DNA of 64,000 nucleotides, taken from the NCBI RefSeq assembly GCF_019175285.1, contig NC_056527.1, forward strand, positions 22,259,776 to 22,323,775, in the 5' to 3' direction. Positions 1 to 25,900 of the stretch are shown one piece after another. The number at the start of each line of letters is the position of its first letter. Position 1 is the first letter of the stretch. The position numbers and the translations under genes were made by a program. The notes under the pieces are model-generated. The model worked only from the letters and a program-made list of their open reading frames with translations, did no database searches and was not told the DNA's origin. The DNA is from Sceloporus undulatus. Taxonomy: Eukaryota; Chordata; Lepidosauria; Squamata; Phrynosomatidae.

Positions 1-430
1 TTCCACCTCTGGGCAGAGCCACTCTCTGGGGCGGAGCCTCTACCAAAGCCCTGCAAGGAGGAGGAGGCGTGTGCCGCCTCTCCTCCTCGGTGCCTTTCTG
101 GACAAACACCCCCAATCTGCATTCCAAAACACACACAACAGCACAGTTGTGCATTTCACATGGCTTTACTTAACATGGCCTCTTGCATATTTCAGAGGCT
201 TATTCCATAATCAAACCCCTTGGGTTTAACACTTAGCATGGTTTAACATGGCTATGCGTATTGAACATGTCAAGGTGGTTTCACCGTTCTTGGACCAAGT
301 GTACTTCTCAGAAATGTGTACTTGGTTAAGGGACTTGGTTTTTCTTCACTGCGCATGGGTTTGAAAATCACAGCAATTTACACTGGCCTTGCCCCAGAGG
401 CTTTTGATATCAATATTGCCATTATAGAAC

Positions 431-868
431 CAAAACACACAGAAAGGCACTTTGAAAGTCACACTCTCTGGCTTCAGAAACAGTGCGTGCGCCTCTCAAG
501 CTGACTCATATCATCATCATCATCATCATCCATCATATCATCACACACTATCATTGTCAAAGCAAGGGAGACTTGTTAGCATTAAAAGCCACAAAAACAC
601 ACTTTGCAAGTCACACTCTCTCAGCTTCTGAAACAGTAGTTGCATACTTCTCAAGCTGCATCATCATCATCATCACACTATCATTGTCAAAGCAAGGGAG
701 ACGTGTTAGCATTAAAAGCACACACAACTTTGCAAGGTCACACTCTCTTGGCTTCAGAAACAGTGCCTCCATGCCTCTCAAGCTGGCTTATATCATCATC
801 ATCGTCATCATCATATCATCACACTATCATTGTCAACCAGGGACACTTGTTAGCAATTAAAAATAACT
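431..868 (+). repeat. Three-unit diverged tandem repeat with (ATC)n
   Basis: Three successive units share this order: a CACTTTG..GTCACACTCTC box, GCTTCAGAAACAGT (at 471, 624 and 751), CTCTCAAGCTG, a (TCA)n run, CACTATCATTGTCAA, and TTGTTAGCATTAAAA. Unit spacing is about 153 and 127 bp, the difference lying mainly in the (ATC)n run. It lies in a MASTL intron with no coding evidence. Confidence 0.8.
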
Positions 869-895
869 GAAAATAACAAAAAAACCACTCTGGGC

Positions 896-1370
896 TTGGC
901 CACTCACCACCTTCTCTTCCTCTCTCTTCGTCCTCCTCCTGCTCTTCCTCTCCTGCTGCCCCCTCTTCCTCCTCCTGCTCTTCTGCGGGGAGGCGGGGAG
1001 GGCGCGGGGTGGAGCCCCCGCGGGAGCGGGGGAGGCCCTGCCGCCTTGGAGCGCTCCTGGAGGGCCCCAGGGGCGGCCAGCGGGCCCCCCAGGGCCCCTG
1101 CCGCCCTCGGAGCCCTCCTGGAGGGCCCCAGGGACGCAGCGGGCCTCCTAAAGGCCCGCCGCCGCTCTGGGCGCCGCCATTTTGGGCGGCAAAATGGCGG
1201 CGCCCATAGCCCCAGAGGCCGCTATGGGCGTCGCCATTTTGCCGCCCAAATAGCGGCGCCCCAGGCGCGAAGAGCCGTTACGGCGGGCTGCGGGCGGCGG
1301 GCAACAGCACCCGGGGCCGGCGGCAGGCCTACGCGGGCCGCATCCGGCCCGGCGGCCGGAGGTTGCCGAC
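896..1370. other. GC-rich, CpG-dense intronic block
   Basis: GC content jumps sharply from the AT-rich surroundings. It is pyrimidine-rich at first, then CpG-dense with repeated GGGCCCC motifs. Open frames across it are a by-product of the GC bias and match nothing I know. It ends where a SINE begins. It could be an intronic CpG island or part of a GC-rich transposon. Confidence 0.6.
1169..1262. repeat. Nested palindrome with YY1-like motifs
   Basis: Two 40-bp arms (1169..1208 and 1223..1262) form a near-perfect inverted repeat around a 14-nt loop. The left arm is itself a perfect palindrome: GCGCCGCCATTTT and AAAATGGCGGCGC around GGGCGGC. GCCGCCATTTT resembles the YY1 consensus and occurs in both orientations. 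Confidence 0.85.
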
Positions 1371-1374
1371 CCCT

Positions 1375-1566
1375 TGTTGGACTAAGATACTGGGAAACCA
1401 GGGTTTGGATCTCACTTGGCCATAGAACCCCCTGGGTGATCTTGAGGAAGTCAGAGGGAGGCAAAGTAAACCCCTCTAAGCAAATTCTGGCAAGAAAACC
1501 TTGTGATAGATTTGTCTTAAGGTCGCCATAAGTCAGAAGTGACTTAAAGGTACGCAAGCACAACAA
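1375..1566 (+). mobile_element. Sauria-type SINE, 5' truncated
   Basis: tRNA-derived SINE recognised from the body CTTGTGATAGATTTG and the Bov-B-like tail CGCCATAAGTCAGAAGTGAC followed by TTAAAGG...CACAACAAA. It abuts the GC-rich block. Confidence 0.8.
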
Positions 1567-1697
1567 ACTGGAAATAACATGGTTTCATAGGATGGAACCA
1601 TGTCTGTAAAAGTGGAATCATGGTACTATAATTGTGTTGTGTGAAAGGGCCCCGGTGTGTAGAACTACTGAGTCAGCACAGATACACCCAGTATTAA

Positions 1698-15640
<13,943 letters not shown>

Positions 15641-16640
15641 TATGAACACAAAAGAATTTTTAGAGGGTTGCACATGTATAAAGTTTCTTATCATTGATTT
15701 ACTTCTGATTTTCTAACTAGTATTATGTTTTTTAAAATCTGGTCTGCTTTTAGTTCATCCAGCTGTGTTGAAACATTTAGTTCCACACAGCTTCTGATTG
15801 TACTTTTATTCTTGTTACTACTGCACTTTATGTAAATCTTACGTATGTAATGGTGGTATGACTCACTAACAAAATTGTTTTCTGCTGCTAACGTGTATTT
15901 CTAATTGTGGGAGAGGGGCTGTCATAGGCATAACCAGTATAGTAAATGCATAGCAATGTGTTTATGTGCATATATTTCAAAGTATTAGTTATGTTACACA
16001 TTGAATTTTGGGTTAGAATCTATTTGAAACTGGTTTTCAGGACACTTTGATGATGAACATGTAACAAAAACAAACTTCTACATTTTCAGTGCAGCCCAGC
16101 TTCTCCTTCTGTGTGCCAATCCTTTTTAGACTCAAAAACTTTCAGGCACTTCAAAGTAATTCATAGGCTTCCTATTCTGCTACTAGCATATCAGTGTTCT
16201 CCATTGTCTCTAATATTATTGCCAATGTTTACTTTCCCCATCCCAGTTATTTATGAAAACTCCCTCCCCAATCTAAGTAGGTTTTAACTACCCTACTTTG
16301 ATTTCTGGATGCAGCTGTTTAAAATACTGAAACGGTCAACAGCTGAACCAAGAAGTGTATATTTAAATCTGCAGATTTATAATTTAGAGAAATAAAGAAC
16401 ATCAGAGGAGATTTTAGTAAAAATTGGATTAAAACTGATTATGTATTTTAAACATTTAAATAAAAATTTTCTAAGACATACTTTGTAGCCTTCTTTGAAG
16501 TAATACAGATGACTACTGCACATCCATCTAATGGATTTGTTCCATGCTTTGCTGTTTCCTTAATAGAGGAATATGTTTTAAATGGAAATTAAAGCCCTTT
16601 GTTTTCTGCTTTCAAAAATAAAGCATTACAAAGAAGTCAC
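15641..16640 (+). other. MASTL: Probable MASTL 3' UTR with three poly(A) signals
   Basis: AT-rich sequence after the stop, free of recognised repeats. Canonical AATAAA hexamers lie at 16391, 16459 and 16617, so one or more mRNA ends are expected between about 16410 and 16645. Which site is used cannot be told from sequence alone. Confidence 0.6.
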
Positions 16641-17590
16641 AAGAAAATTTGTTTGGCTGTAACTTGCCAGCAATAGCTACTGTATGCTCTTTCAGAGTGG
16701 GTACTGCTTGAGCTTGACACCACATATCATTGGCATCTGTTTGGGGTTTAGATTTAATTATATGGACTTCCTTGCATATGGGAAGTTTTACTGTCTTTAC
16801 ATTTAGTCCTGGTTAATGCAATAGTCTTGGCTTTCCCTTCATACAATTTACCATTTCTGCTTGACTACTTTCTCTACTTTTGGTGTATCAAGGCACTGCT
16901 ATGTTCAGAATGAAATTAGACTAGCCAGATATCATGAGATCGGCTGCCTGACCCATAGTTCTATGTCTCTGGCCAGAATCCAACAGTTACATGCCCACAT
17001 TAAGATAATATATTTATGTTCCACTCCCCAAAAAGTCTGAGGAGCGATTTACTGAACCTCATAGAGCAAAATAAACAATTGCTCTTAGTAGTGTGAAATA
17101 TGTATATGAGTTTATTCTGAAACTGCTAAACTACTATCAAATGAGGAAGTAAGGCATAAACACAGACTTGTGGGCCTGCTTATTGTTACAGATCAAAATA
17201 TTCAGATGTAATGGCTTAGAGAACAAGAGCAAGTTAAAGAATGAAATGCCACACTAACCTGATGACACAATTGTCTTTTCAGAGACCACTAATCTACAAA
17301 CAGCTCTTAGCCTTCAACTTTTGGCAGAGATGAAGCCCACTCTGATTTCAGTCTACAGCCTTTTTCAGGAAGGGCGGTAACCTAATGGCCTACAATTTAA
17401 TAATAATCCCTCTAAAGCTGCTTCCCTTCCCTTCAGTGAAGATGGAATACAAGTTCCAAAATTAATTTTGTCCTACATCTTTCTGCATACCTAAGATGTT
17501 ACAGATTAAAGAACTTTGCCATATTCCTGAAAGTTTCAACATTGTGTCCAGTCATAAAAGACCTGTAAAATATCCTCAGGCAGTATATTC
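16641..17590. other. Intergenic spacer between convergent MASTL and ACBD5
   Basis: About 1 kb of unique-looking AT-rich DNA between the likely last MASTL poly(A) site and the farthest candidate ACBD5 poly(A) site. I see no ORF with homology, no repeat I can name and no RNA gene. The two transcripts may overlap here if either uses a distal poly(A) site. Confidence 0.4.
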
Positions 17591-17599
17591 CTGTCATCC

Positions 17600-19946
17600 T
17601 TTATTTGATAAAATGTTATTTACAATAGATTAAGATGAGCTAACTTTTAAAAATGAACCTTTAAATTATTCTCTATTAAACAAAGCAAAAATTGAATCCC
17701 ATAATTACATTATTTATACAGCATAAAACAGATATGAAGGTGCTTTTCAAACATCAAGATCATGAGCTTCTTATCAGTCTGAAAAATTACATAGTGCAAA
17801 ATATGTCACAATCCTGAAAATATGTACTCCAAAGACGTTCAACTGAGATTCACTGAGGAGGAGCACACAGCTTCAGTGGTGTGGCACTATTTTCAGGTCT
17901 GCAGTTTTTCTTTTCATCATAGCAACTGAGAAGCAATCACTTATGTTTGATTTTTATAACATTGCACAAAGTAATGTTGACATTATTTGATTTCCCAATC
18001 ATATTTTCAGAGATTTTTTTAAGTAACAGGTTGTCATTCATATATGAATCTGATAAATAAAAGCAATCAAATTTAATAAAGTGACAATGCTGAAATTGTC
18101 TTTGATGCAGTGATGTAATGAATCATATTAGGGGCAAAGACAAACAAATTAGGTACATAGAAATGTTTTTCAAATTAAGTTTTTAAAAGAAAACTGGATC
18201 CTGCCAACTACAAACAACAGAAGATTGTGTACCAGCTGCTGCTTCACACAATGAAATGTGTGTGCCCATATATACACACACAGTGGTCCAACCTGAGAGT
18301 GCTGATCAGGTGTTATATGAACAGCAAGGAGCTTCCTGGCCTCAGACAGATGTCAGTTTCCCTTTCCTTAATGGGTAAACCACTGCCTGGACTTATCCTT
18401 GACTTTAAAAAGAACAAAAAACTTCACATAAAAACATGTCAGGTAGAAGAGCTCTATCCTAATTTTCAGTGACATCTGTTTTCTACCAACAGGAGATTTT
18501 TGGTATGGAGGAATGCTCTATCAAGTGAGCCCACACCTGCTATATAAATTAGTACAGTGTGGCCACAGATTGACAGCCTCCATGAGAACCAGATTCTTGT
18601 CAATCAGTTTCTAGGCATTACCTGTTCTGGGGGCCTATGCCACAATGGTAGCACAGGTGAAGCACTGCTCAAGTATCTATGGCCTGAAACACACGGGCAA
18701 AAAGCACTGGCTTTGGGCCGATCCAGGGGTATGACGTGCTGATGACGCATGCCCCCAGATCAGCGAGAAGCCATGCTGAGGTCAGCTAACATGGCCCAAA
18801 CCCAGCTGCAAAAGGGTCCATTGTGGATTGCAGTAGCAGCTGGCCTTGGGACCGCAGCAGCCAGTTCCCGCGGTCCCACACTAATCAGGGATCAATTGTG
18901 GCTGTAGATGCCTTTGGCTTCTCCAAGCTGCCGATCTGTTTGACCTCTCTAGGGATTTAATGGGGGGGGATCTTCAGCAGTAACCATTTGCAAAAGACAA
19001 TTTCTGCAAACATACCAAGACAGACAGTAGCTACTTTTAGCATATGTTTTCAGCACCTTATGAGTATCATACAACTCAGCTACAGCTGAAGTTGTTTTAT
19101 TAAGAAAATGTTTTCACTGAATACACCCTTGCCTCTTGATGCAATCCAGATATACCAAAGTCACTGAAATCAAAAGACAAGAATGTAACTACATTAAAGT
19201 CATGATTTCAATATGGCTTATGGCTGCAGGGTCATTCCTCTATTGGGTTAATCAATATATATAATGCCATATTCAAATTCAGTCAACTGTTTTAATATGT
19301 TGAGGCATTCGGTTATCAGGTTTTTAAAAAATATATACATAGTGGAGATGGTACTCATGCAAGTACTATCCACAGCCTCAAACATTTTATTTACTTTATT
19401 TACTAAAAGGTTACCTCATATTTATAGCAGCAATTATAAATTAAATTTGCCAGAGCTAGGATGTTAAGTGCTATTATTGTACAATCCAGTTAATAAGATT
19501 ACTCTAGATTTATAGTTTCCACTGTCTATTGTGTGCTTTCTTTGCTGTCTGCAAAGACTTTAGTGATAGTACCAAAAAATTTTTGTAGAAGTAACAATTT
19601 ACTATACAGTATTTCTTTTGTATTCATTCAATGACTCTTCTTTGCAAAGCTGGACTGCTCTCAAGAGCTGCAATAAGATCCTTCAATTCTATGAACTAAT
19701 TACCCATAAAGGACATTCCAAAACAATTAATTTAAGGTTCATGTGAATGCTCACTGAGAAAAGCTGTGTTTATTCCATTTGTAAACTAAGAGAAAAGGGT
19801 TATTCAAATATGTTATCTCAGGAAGTACAAAGGGGAAAGAAAAAAAACTAGATGGAAGCTTTAACTGTCCCAGAGCCTGATGTTCTTAGAGGTTTCCAGA
19901 GTTTCCCAACATTAGCAGTCCTTAAGTAAAATGTGGAATTGAGCCC
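17600..19946 (-). other. ACBD5: Probable ACBD5 3' UTR
   Basis: Sequence downstream of the ACBD5 stop on the - strand. Minus-strand AATAAA signals (TTTATT on the + strand) lie near 19387, 19096 and 17600. Only the last would give the long 3' UTR seen in mammals. A MITE-like GC-rich insert at about 18675-18950 falls inside, so the transcript may instead end before it. Confidence 0.4.
18675..18950. mobile_element. GC-rich MITE-like insert
   Basis: GC-rich island in AT-rich DNA beginning GGCCTGAAACACACGGGC. It has an internal dyad around GCAGCTGGCC / GGACCGCAGCAGCCAG. The left end resembles the GGCCTGTTACAGAC family seen at 56905. The right end is unclear. Confidence 0.4.
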
Positions 19947-19959
19947 TCAGTTCTGTTTT
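19947..19959 (-). CDS. ACBD5: ACBD5 exon 12: last three residues and stop
   Basis: A 13-nt coding tail after acceptor CCCTTCCAG. It completes Arg and encodes K-Q-N then TGA (human K-L-N). It is found only by following the phase from exon 11, and is too short to see otherwise. Confidence 0.93.
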
Positions 19960-22900
19960 CTGGAAGGGAAAGAACATGCATATTACCAATTTAACTACTT
20001 TCAAATACTCGTAAAAACAGCATTAGACACAATATTTTTTTCTTCAAATTTTAAAATGCACACATACAAGTGACATTTAAAAATTAATACTGTACTTAAT
20101 GAATGCCACTTATGCCATGTGAAGTCGAAAGCTTTCATGGCCAGCATCCATAGTTTTTTGTGGGTTTTTCGGGCTATGGGGCCATGTTCTAGAAGAGTTT
20201 CTTCCTGACATTTCACCAGCATCTGAAGATGCCAGCCACAGATGCTGGCAAAACGTCAGGAAGAAACTCTTATAGAACATGGCCACACAGCCCGAAAAAC
20301 CCACAAAAAACCACTTATGCCATGTTTTCATATTAAAATAAGGCTGCTTCGCAAGTTTCTTCAGCATGATCTATTGCTGAAGTGCCTAGATATTCAAAAG
20401 ACATACATACGGGCTCCTGAGTGCTAATATATTCCAGTGTCTCTGAAGACACTAAGCCAAGGCCTGAAGAAATTTTCTTCAGCAATTTAGAAAATGCTGA
20501 AGAAAATTTCAGCACATGTAATTTTGTTAACAGGCCATTCTGTTTTTAAAAGTATAAACACATTTGTAACAAAAAAAGGTTGAAATGCATCTTAGAAAAG
20601 ATGTAGGTATTTAACATTAATCACAGTTATGGTCAGGATAGTGGAGGAAGACAATTTAGCAGCAAATTTGATTTAATCCAGAGAATAATCTCAGAGCATA
20701 GTAAAACACTGTTGGGATGGAATAACAATGTAAGGATAATATATCTAAACAAAATTCAAAGTAAAAATATATATTTCTGCATGCACCAAATCTTACCTTC
20801 TTCTCCTTTGAAGATACACATGTACCAGCCACTGCGCAACAAAGGGCCATAAAATAGCAAAGGCCAAAGTACCAGGAGAAATCTCAAAGGGCCACCAAGC
20901 TGGTCTCTAAACACCCCAAATAAATTAATAAACACCAGTCAGTCAGTCAGTCAGTCATATAAATCCAAATGCCAACATACATAAAAGTTAATAAATATTA
21001 CACATTAAGAACTGCAAATAGTTTTACACTTGTGAGCCCAAGTTATCTAAAATGTGTATTTTATTATAATTTCTCAAGAGTTTTCTTTATATGAAAATAC
21101 AAGACTGAACTAGCACTGAATTGCACCATCATCTTTGGCTGCTCTGCCACTTGGAACTTGTTATCCTTTGCAAATTATGAATGTTGAGAGAACCACTTTA
21201 AGGTAGCAATCCTACACATGCTTACCTGTGAAATTCCATTGAATACGGTTGTCCCTCCATATTCGCTAGGGTTAGGGGAACAAGACTCCCATGAATATGG
21301 AAAATCCGCAAATAACAAAAACACTGTTTTTACCTTAGAGGACACCTCTCTAGGAATCTCTAGGTCCTCCAGGGCAACTCTGTGGTCAATGTCCAACATA
21401 CACAAATGGTCTTTCAGTGCAACCTTTAGCTAAAAGTTGACCACAGAGTTGCACTGGAGGACCTAGACAGTCCTAGAGAGAACATATTAATGAAATCCGT
21501 GAATAATCAAATCTGCAAATATCAAAGCCGCAAACATGGAGGGATGACTACATTGACACTTACTTCCAAATAAGCATGTATGAGATTGTTCTCTGTGGCT
21601 TTTTAGAGTTTCAACTTTCTTTTCATTAAAAAGAGAAATAGAGAACTGTTAATATTTTTGTTGCATTCAATTATGCCAGTAGCTTAATTGAGTTCTTGAA
21701 TACTTTGTATAGAATATTTGGAATTAACCAGGGTAAAGAAGAAAAACACACACAGTTTATTTTAGCAGAAGCTTAAAACAGGATTTAATATGTTATTTTA
21801 TGAAATAATTCTCTAAATATTATACCAAAAAAAATTATCATGACCTTAAATTCTAAGAATAGCCTACCTTTAAAGTCCACCATTCTAAAAAATTAACTTT
21901 TTGGTCTTCATTTACAAGTAGATAGAATTTTACCTTAACAGATGAAACTGGCTGATCACTTGAAGGGAGGGATCCGGTTCTTGCCTGCAATACAAACAAA
22001 GTTTAACAAAAAATTAAATGAGCTATTTAAAATGTAGACTCATGGCTTTATATTATGTATATAGTATGATTTCTGAGACATTGAAAAAGTATAAAAAAAT
22101 TTCCTCACATTAATTAACAATATGACATGTAACAATTCAGCTTAAACCTTCTGCCACCTTCCACCTTTGTTGCCCTTCTTATATGTCTTCAGACCTCTAC
22201 ATCACAACATTTTATGGCTAATTCCTGTTAGCAAACCCCGTTCACACAGTGGGTCTCCTCCAGCTGGGAAGAACACTTGGGTTTACTGTTTATTACTATT
22301 TCCAGAAATGTTCTTCCATGGTTCAGTGAATTCCTAACTGGTCTCAACTTTTGAAATATTTCCAATTGCATTAAAATACAGCAATTATGGAAATTTCACA
22401 TATGACTTAGCCTATGTATAGATTATTTCCCTTTATGAAAAAAAAGTGGGATGTAAAATCTGATGACTTACATAGTCCCCCTTTGAATTGGGGCAATTAA
22501 TCCTTCTAACATACACTTCAGAAATCATCTGTACTCTTGGCCCTCTTTACGCACAGATTCTGCAACCATGCATTCAACCATTTTTCAAAATTCCAAACAG
22601 CAAATCTTGATTTTGCCATTTTATATAATTTTCTATTCATTGTACATAATAGGAATTGAGTATCCACAGGTTTTGCTATTCCGGGGGGGGGGGGGGGCTC
22701 TCCTGGAAACAAACCCAAGCAAATACCGAAGGCCCACTGTATTCATATAAACAAATTCCACCAAAAAAGCCCAAACCCTCTAATACATGTTCTAATCAAA
22801 CAAGCTTTTAAAAAAATAAAGATTCATTTTAATAATATATTAAGCTGCCATTATTCATCTAGTTCATGTATTATTTATGATGAACTGCATAGCTCCTTAA

Positions 22901-25900
22901 GGCTTCATGCTGGCATTATTCCCAGTCCTATATCACGGATTCATCCTTCTGTATGCAACATCTACTCTAGTACTGAGGTATGGCCGCTCCTCCTCCTAGA
23001 ATATTAATGTAGGATGTTTTACCTGTGAAGTCGTCAGTGTCTCAAGTGCATGTAGCCTCTGTAGGACATTTTGCATATCTTCCTGTAATCGTATGAGTAC
23101 TATTGCGATTTGTTCATTGAGGCTGCTCCTTGGCCCCCTGTCTGAACCCCACCGTTCTCCATCTCCTCCACTGCCCATCTGTCCACCCTGGGCACCATCA
23201 CCCAAAGGGGGCATTCTATGTCCTAAGTGAAAGAGGAGAAATAAAACTCCCTTAGAAATAAAAATGTATTTTACATAAACATTACAGTGTGCAATCACAG
23301 ACTCAGAGTTACAGAAAATGTAAAAAAGCTTTATCTAGCCAGGAAGAGGCAACAAAGCAAACATTCCAACAGTACCTCGGCCTCTTCTGATTCCATAGAA
23401 GTCAACTTTTTCACCACTCTTTTTTTCTTTGTGAGGGCCTCCATCACTTGTCTTGCCATCTTCACCACCACACTTAACTTCACCTTTTCCTTCAAATGCA
23501 GCTTCCTTTATACCTTCTACCTTGTAGTTTCCAAGGTCCAGAAAACCAGATGTTTCTAGCAGACTTTGATCTACTTCTGAGAAATGGAATGGATGTTTTG
23601 AAAATTCTTTTGCTGATGTATTGATATCCAATATCTACAAATTAAAAGAAACATCTATGATATTTGGTACCAATAAGTTACTGGTAAAAACTAGTGTTCC
23701 TTCCCAAACCCTCCACCATATATGGGATATCAAATATATAGCCTATAGACAGTGTGGGGACGTAGTGGTTTGACTGTTGGACTATGACTCTGGAGGCTAG
23801 GGTTCAAATTCCTGGTCGGCCTTGTAATCAGTGGTCGGCCACTGGATGCAATTGGGCAGAAACTTGCCAAGAAAACCCCGTGATAGGGTTTAGGGTTGCC
23901 ATAAGTTGGAAACGACTTGAAGGGACATCGCACCTTTGAGACTAAGGTCCAAAACACACTGAAGAAATAGTCCAGTTTGAGAGCCCTGGCTCAATGCTGA
24001 GGAATTCTGGGAAGTATAATTTTGTGAGGTGATTTAGATTGTAAGCCCTGAGGGCAGGAAAATGTCTTATTAACTATTATATGTAAGCCGCTCTGAGAGC
24101 CTTTCTGGCTGAAGAGCGGGGTATAAATACAGTAAATAAATAAATGAATAAATAACTTGCTCTTTGACTTGTTACTGCCCAGTTGCCACCTGCAGAATTA
24201 CTGGGGAGCCAGCATTAGAAAAGGCTTGGTAATAACTCCACCATTAATAAATGAGATGTGAGCTGAACAAAGTATACCATATCTGGTTCATAATAGTATG
24301 GACAAATTATTTGCATTAGAATGACAGCAGGGGAAGAAAAGCTAAACTTCATCTTTATCATGATCATCATTAGTATCCCTCTTTCCCCAAAAAATTGGGA
24401 TTCAAAAGACTCATATTTTAAAACAGTACAATTAAAAACATACAAAAAGAAAGCACTACCATATTAAAACAATTCACATTTCAGTAAAATAATAAAATAC
24501 AATTTAAAATATTTTTAAAAATCATTTAAAACAGTTCACTTAAAACAATATAGCATTTTTTTTAAAAAGCCAGAGTTCAGAGTCTAGGGGCAGTTACTAA
24601 GAAGGCCCTCTCTCACTTCCCCACCAATGCAATCCCTGAAATCATAAGTTTTCCCAGACAGTGATTAAAAGTGCATGTTAAATGCAAAGACACATGTTTT
24701 GGCTGTGAACAGCTATTTTTATGCCACAGCAAAATCTATTTTTGAAACTGATTTCATCTGTCTGCTGTTCAGCATGAGAGCATTGTTGTTCAAGGAAGTA
24801 AGTCCTTATATAGATCAGAGTTCAAATTCTCGGTCGGCTATGGAAACTCACTGGATGACTTTGGGCAAACCTCTCTCAGCTTCAGAAAAGCAAAATTAAA
24901 CCACTTCTGAACAAATTTTGCCAAGAAAATCCTGTGATAGGTTTACCTTAAAGTCACTTTAAATCAGAAACAACTTGAAGGCACACAACAACAAGAAGCT
25001 CTTAGTCCCAGAAGTTTAATGATTCTTTACTGTGGTCAATATGTTATTTTTTCCATGTAATTTAAAAAGTGCCACAAACTCTACCTCTTCTTGGCCAAAC
25101 TGCTCCATAGAGTCACAGTATACTTCACTATCTGAATCACTAGTCAAATGTTGAATTCCAGGGACCTCTTCAGTAGTATCTTCCTTGATGTCATTACCTA
25201 TAGGTACATAAATAACCAGTTAAGTACAAGTTGGGCAGTTTGGGCAAGAAAAAAGCAGTGACTCAAAAATAAAGTATATTTCACATAGCAATATGTTGGA
25301 ATGTGGTGGCTTAGTGGTTAAGACGCTAATTCTAATGATTGGAAGGTCAGAAGGTTGGCAGTTCAAGGCGCAAGTGCCGCATGATGGGGTGAGCTCCCAT
25401 CACTAGTCTGTTTCTGCCAACCTAGCAGTTTGAAAGCATGCAAATGCAAGTAAATAAGTACCACTTCAGTGGGAAGGTAACAGCGTTTGGTGCGGTCAGT
25501 TACAACTAGACATTCATATCAAGGGACTGCATTTACCTTTAATATTTCATCACAAACTAAAAACTGAGCAAATAATGAGACTGTTGTTTTTTTAACTTAG
25601 TGGTCTTTTTTTAAATCTAATTAGGTTGGGATTAGCCCTTCACTGTTGAGCATCCACTGACAATGAAGCAATATTATTACATATTTAATATAATTTTTTT
25701 CCCTATAATTTTGAACAAAAAGGTTAATGGACTGGGCTCAGAAATCTGTGGATTTTGAAATCAGAGGTGTCACCATGTAATTTTGGGAGATCTGCTCCAT
25801 TTTGTACCACAATAGTTATGCTAATTAGCAAAGTTTACTGATTCTACAAGGAACTGAAAGGGTTGTCATGGGGAGGAGGGGTGGAAGAGGGGCCAGGAAC

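Noticed and set aside
896-1531. 211-codon open frame starting MATHHLLFLSLRPPP, and overlapping frames on both strands
   Set aside because: Lies in a GC-rich, stop-poor block and runs on into a SINE. Composition is Pro/Ala/Gly/Arg filler with no domain or splice support.
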